Origin: an uncultured Isosphaeraceae bacterium
GTDB lineage: Bacteria > Planctomycetota > Planctomycetia > Isosphaerales > Isosphaeraceae
Length of the DNA stretch: 64,000 bases
Assembly: GCA_945957605.1 (NCBI GenBank)
Contig: CAMFLR010000002.1
Coordinates: 544,197 to 608,196 of the forward strand
Reading direction: 5' to 3'
Position numbers and translations under genes: made by a program. Below, in pieces: positions 61,375-64,000 of the stretch. Positions within the stretch are counted from its first letter, which is position 1; every line of letters begins with the position of its first letter. The notes under the pieces were generated by a model that was not told the DNA's origin, did not search any database, and worked only from the letters and a program-made list of their open reading frames with translations.

Positions 61375-62325
61375 TCAGCGAGGACGCCCCGTTTCAGGAA
61401 AGAATCCGCCGCCGGCGTGTCGAATTGCGACGTCGCCCAGCAAGTCTCGCCACATCCTGTAGGGATCGCCAAACACATCCTGGCCAAGTTCGCGATCGGC
61501 GAGTGCTGCAGCGATTTGCGTGATGCCTGCTGGAATTGTGAACGCACTCTCGAGGTAGAGAAGCCGCGTGCCAACCGCATCTCGGCCCATCACCGACATT
61601 GCCGCCGCAATCTCAACACTATCGCGACGCGCAAAGCCAACCCCGCAAACGCCGAAGATGCATGTTTTCCATTCGTTGGGATGCTCGTCGGCAAAGGCCT
61701 GCAGATTCTTCGCGATCGACTGATACGTCGCCTCGCCAGCCACGTCGAGCACCTTGTCGAGGCTGGGCATGACCGACTTGAGGGTCGCGCGGAATTCGTT
61801 GGGGTCGTTTGGCTTTCCCTTGCCCCAGCCGGCCGCCATCGTTTGAAGAGCGGTGAGCACGGTTTTGATGTGAGGCGCGATTTCGGCCGGAAGGTCGCGC
61901 GTGTCCTTGAGAGAATCCTCCAGAGCTGCCGCCAACGCAGCAGCGTTTTTACGAACGGCGTCCGGCGTTTTGCCTCGTTGCCGACGCGCCCCGACCGCCT
62001 GAGTGGCAATCACGCCGTGCATCAGGCCTTTGATGTGCGCGATCAACGGCGGCGCTGGATAAACCTTGGTCACGCGGCCGAACGCAATACAAGAAATCTC
62101 GCCCGTACCGATCAAAGTAAGTGCGGCAAGCGGGTTGGCCTCGCCGAGTTCCTGGCGGTTGATTCCATACCACTCACGGTATTGGAGATTTCGCTTGGCC
62201 ACAGGGTCGATCGGCGCGTTATCTGGATTCGGAGCAATCATTGCGGCACCTTCTGATGGAACCATCATCACAGCGGCGACCGATCCCGCCGCACGTACGA
62301 AGTCTCGACGATTAGGATACAACAT
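61375..62325 (-). CDS. Tat-exported protein of unknown function
   Basis: 316 residues. A Tat signal (NRRDFVRAAGSVAAVMMVP) is followed by a helical, Ala-rich body. Distinct stretches are REWYGINRQELGEANPLAALTLIGTGEISC, quoted by its core WYGINRQELGEANP, and WKTCIFGVCGVGFARRDSVE, and the protein ends GGGFFPETGRPR. I recognise no family. CIFGVCGVGF has a CX4C pair that could bind a metal or form a disulfide. Convergent with the giant protein gene, from which it is separated by a terminator. Confidence 0.72.
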   Translation of the reverse strand: MLYPNRRDFVRAAGSVAAVMMVPSEGAAMIAPNPDNAPIDPVAKRNLQYREWYGINRQELGEANPLAALTLIGTGEISCIAFGRVTKVYPAPPLIAHIKGLMHGVIATQAVGARRQRGKTPDAVRKNAAALAAALEDSLKDTRDLPAEIAPHIKTVLTALQTMAAGWGKGKPNDPNEFRATLKSVMPSLDKVLDVAGEATYQSIAKNLQAFADEHPNEWKTCIFGVCGVGFARRDSVEIAAAMSVMGRDAVGTRLLYLESAFTIPAGITQIAAALADRELGQDVFGDPYRMWRDLLGDVAIRHAGGGFFPETGRPR

Positions 62326-62678
62326 TGGATCATTCCTGGATTCGACGTGAATCTAGCCAGCAGCGGTCGAGCGTTGTCGAATTCTGCAATTCGACGGCGA
62401 TTATCGTGCGCTGGGACACAATGTCCAGCATGTCGTACGAGAGATTCGGCCAACGATTATCTAATCCAGATTCGATACGATTGATTACTTCCTAGCGGCA
62501 CGATTGACAAAGCCCGCTGATTTCCGCTCTCTGCTCATGTTTTTCTTTGAATTGAAAGCTGTGAACTCAAAACTCGACCGACTTTACGGTCTTGACGCCA
62601 GGTAGTCGTTACTCGCGATGATAGAGAATGTAAGCAGGCCACCGCGAGACTGTGGCGAGCGACCGGAGCATCTGAACG
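62326..62678. other. Divergent intergenic region, no gene
   Basis: About 350 bases between the starts of the minus-strand Tat-protein gene and the plus-strand kinase gene. I see no coding frame and no strong hairpin; it should contain both promoters. Confidence 0.55.
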
Positions 62679-64000
62679 ATGGACGATAGTTTGGCGCGAG
62701 TATTGAATCATCGTTGTGTGCTGGCGCTGTCGCTGGCCGCAGGGCTTGTGATTGTCAACGAAGCGCTCGTGCAGCCCTCGCTCGTCCGGCTGATGACTGA
62801 TGCCCCGTTGATCAACGTCGCCGGACGCCAACGTATGCTCAGCCAGCGACTGGCAAAAACGGCGCTGGCGATCGAACGCGAAATTGCGAGCGGCGCAAAG
62901 CCCGACGTGAATGAGCTTGGATCGGTACTCACTGTTTGGTCGAACTCCCAGGATCGGCTCGCATCCGGTTCGAATAGCGAAGATGTTCGATCGGCCTTTA
63001 CGTCATTGGACCCAACGTTTCGGCGCGTGCAAACGGCCGCACGCTCGCTGTACGCCGACGCAGGTCAGCCGACGCCCGATCACACCACCATTCGCCGAGA
63101 CGTCGGAATTATCCTCGCGAACGAGTCGCAATTTCTGCAGGGGATGGAACGAATCGTCGGGCTTTATGAACTTGAAGCAAGATCGCGAATAGACAACTTG
63201 CGGAATATCAGCCTGGTGGTAACGGGTCTGATCATGGTTGCCCTTTTCGCCATCTGGCGGTCGATTTTGCGGCCGGCTGTCGGGCTGATTCGTCGCCAGG
63301 TTGATGAATTGCGTCGAACTCGTGAAGCTCTTGAAGTACGGGTGATCGAACGTACGGGGCAACTCGAAGAAGCAAAAACGCGCCATCTCAGGCTCGTGGA
63401 ACAACTGGGACATGCCGACCGTACAACCATGATTGGCGAGATGGCATCGAGTCTGGCGCATGAACTCAATCAACCCCTGGGCGCGATTGCGAACTACGCT
63501 GAAGGGTGTTTGATCACTCTCAAATCGCCAACTCCCGCACTTGACGAAATTCGCAAAGCGCTCGAGCGTTTACTCGAGGCCACGCTTCGCGCAGGGAGGA
63601 TCATCGGCCAGGTGCGAAGGTTCGTCACGCGGCATGGTCCCAACCGCGAATGGTTCGACCCAAACCAGACGATGGCGGAGGTCGAAGAGATCCTCAAACT
63701 CGAGGCGAATCGCGATGGGATTGCAGTCTTAATTGAACCGGCACCGGGATTGCCTTGTTTGTGGGGAGACTCGACGCAGGTGCAGCAGGTACTCATCAAC
63801 CTGGTGCGTAACGCGATCGACTCCTTGCGATCGTCGCAAGTTCCAACTCCCAAAGTCGTTATGAGGACAAATCAACCCTCCGACGACTGTGTGATGTTCG
63901 AGGTGGAGGACAATGGAGCGGGCATTAAACCCGACGATTTGACCCGAGTTTTTGACGCGTATTACAGCACGCGTGCCGAAGGCATGGGCATGGGGCTGGC
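62679..64000 (+). CDS. Sensor histidine kinase with a PilJ/NarX-like sensor (3' truncated by window edge)
   Basis: About 440 residues visible, open to the last base. The start ATG at 62679 has GGAG 11 nt upstream. Two membrane segments (about 13-30 and 176-193) flank a periplasmic sensor that opens with INVAGRQRMLSQRLAKTAL, the motif of NarX/PilJ-type N-terminal domains. After a coiled-coil (TREALEVRVIERTGQLEEAK) comes the HisKA domain with His261 in SSLAHELNQPLGAIANYAEG, then the ATP-binding N box (QVLINLVRNAIDSL) and G1 box (EVEDNGAGI). The window ends inside the G2 region (GMGMGL). Response regulator not seen. Confidence 0.92.
   Translation, partial: MDDSLARVLNHRCVLALSLAAGLVIVNEALVQPSLVRLMTDAPLINVAGRQRMLSQRLAKTALAIEREIASGAKPDVNELGSVLTVWSNSQDRLASGSNSEDVRSAFTSLDPTFRRVQTAARSLYADAGQPTPDHTTIRRDVGIILANESQFLQGMERIVGLYELEARSRIDNLRNISLVVTGLIMVALFAIWRSILRPAVGLIRRQVDELRRTREALEVRVIERTGQLEEAKTRHLRLVEQLGHADRTTMIGEMASSLAHELNQPLGAIANYAEGCLITLKSPTPALDEIRKALERLLEATLRAGRIIGQVRRFVTRHGPNREWFDPNQTMAEVEEILKLEANRDGIAVLIEPAPGLPCLWGDSTQVQQVLINLVRNAIDSLRSSQVPTPKVVMRTNQPSDDCVMFEVEDNGAGIKPDDLTRVFDAYYSTRAEGMGMGL

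Overview
The window looks like chromosomal DNA of a planctomycete (class Planctomycetia, a Gemmata/Isosphaera-type relative). The reasons are family content rather than any marker gene: DUF1501, DUF1552 and DUF1587/1592/1588/1585 (Planctomycete cytochrome C) proteins, DUF1080 proteins, an ECF-type sigma factor fused to an extracytoplasmic tail, a Ser/Thr kinase with an extracytoplasmic TPR region, Tat-exported enzymes, and a giant exported protein carrying the N-terminal LERLEARELL-type motif. The DNA is GC-rich and densely coded, with many 4-nt ATGA overlaps. No rRNA, tRNA, transposon, phage or CRISPR array was seen.

Layout. 1-1395: 3' part of a DUF1501 gene ending in a strong terminator. 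1478-13836 (minus): a signalling block, in order of transcription a Ser/Thr kinase with TPRs, a secreted TolB/CsgG-like TPR protein, a secreted TPR-CHAT protease, an FHA-GAF-class III cyclase, a membrane-tethered sigma factor, and a stand-alone copy of that sigma factor's tail. 14238-20708 (plus): a five-haem PA14 cytochrome, a beta-propeller protein, a secreted unknown and an MFS transporter. 20710-27769: a DUF1080 protein, ethanolamine ammonia-lyase (eutB, eutC), an unknown small gene, a secreted DUF1349-like protein, an ArsR/SRPBCC/GyrI-like trio and a Tat-exported aldo/keto reductase. 27817-32048: a DUF1592/DUF1552 pair; a second such pair followed by an esterase lies at 46170-41184 on the other strand. 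32050-33168: an EF-hand protein fused to a deiodinase-like thioredoxin fold.

33274-40608 (minus) is a cbb3-type terminal oxidase operon: dihaem cytochrome c lipoprotein, unknown membrane protein, ccoN, ccoO, a ccoS-like gene, a 58-residue membrane protein resembling the CcoP N-terminus, a copper P-type ATPase (ccoI-like) and a DsbD_2/TauE-like membrane protein. CcoP therefore appears to be split in two.

46372-53621 holds a methyltransferase-like protein, a sulfatase, an exported amidohydrolase, a membrane protein with an EreA/ChaN-like domain, and ahcY, which is preceded by a convincing S-adenosylhomocysteine riboswitch. 53798-64000 holds a DUF1801-like protein, a divergent oxidoreductase/CGNR-regulator pair sharing a 31-bp palindrome, a 1575-residue exported repeat protein with seven repeats of exactly 113 residues, a Tat-exported unknown, and a histidine kinase cut by the window end.

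The best candidates for something new are the SAH riboswitch with its competing hairpin, the 1478-13836 signalling block with its duplicated sigma-factor tail, the split-CcoP oxidase operon, the EF-hand/deiodinase fusion, and the CGNR operator. All functional statements rest on motif reading by eye; no database search was run.
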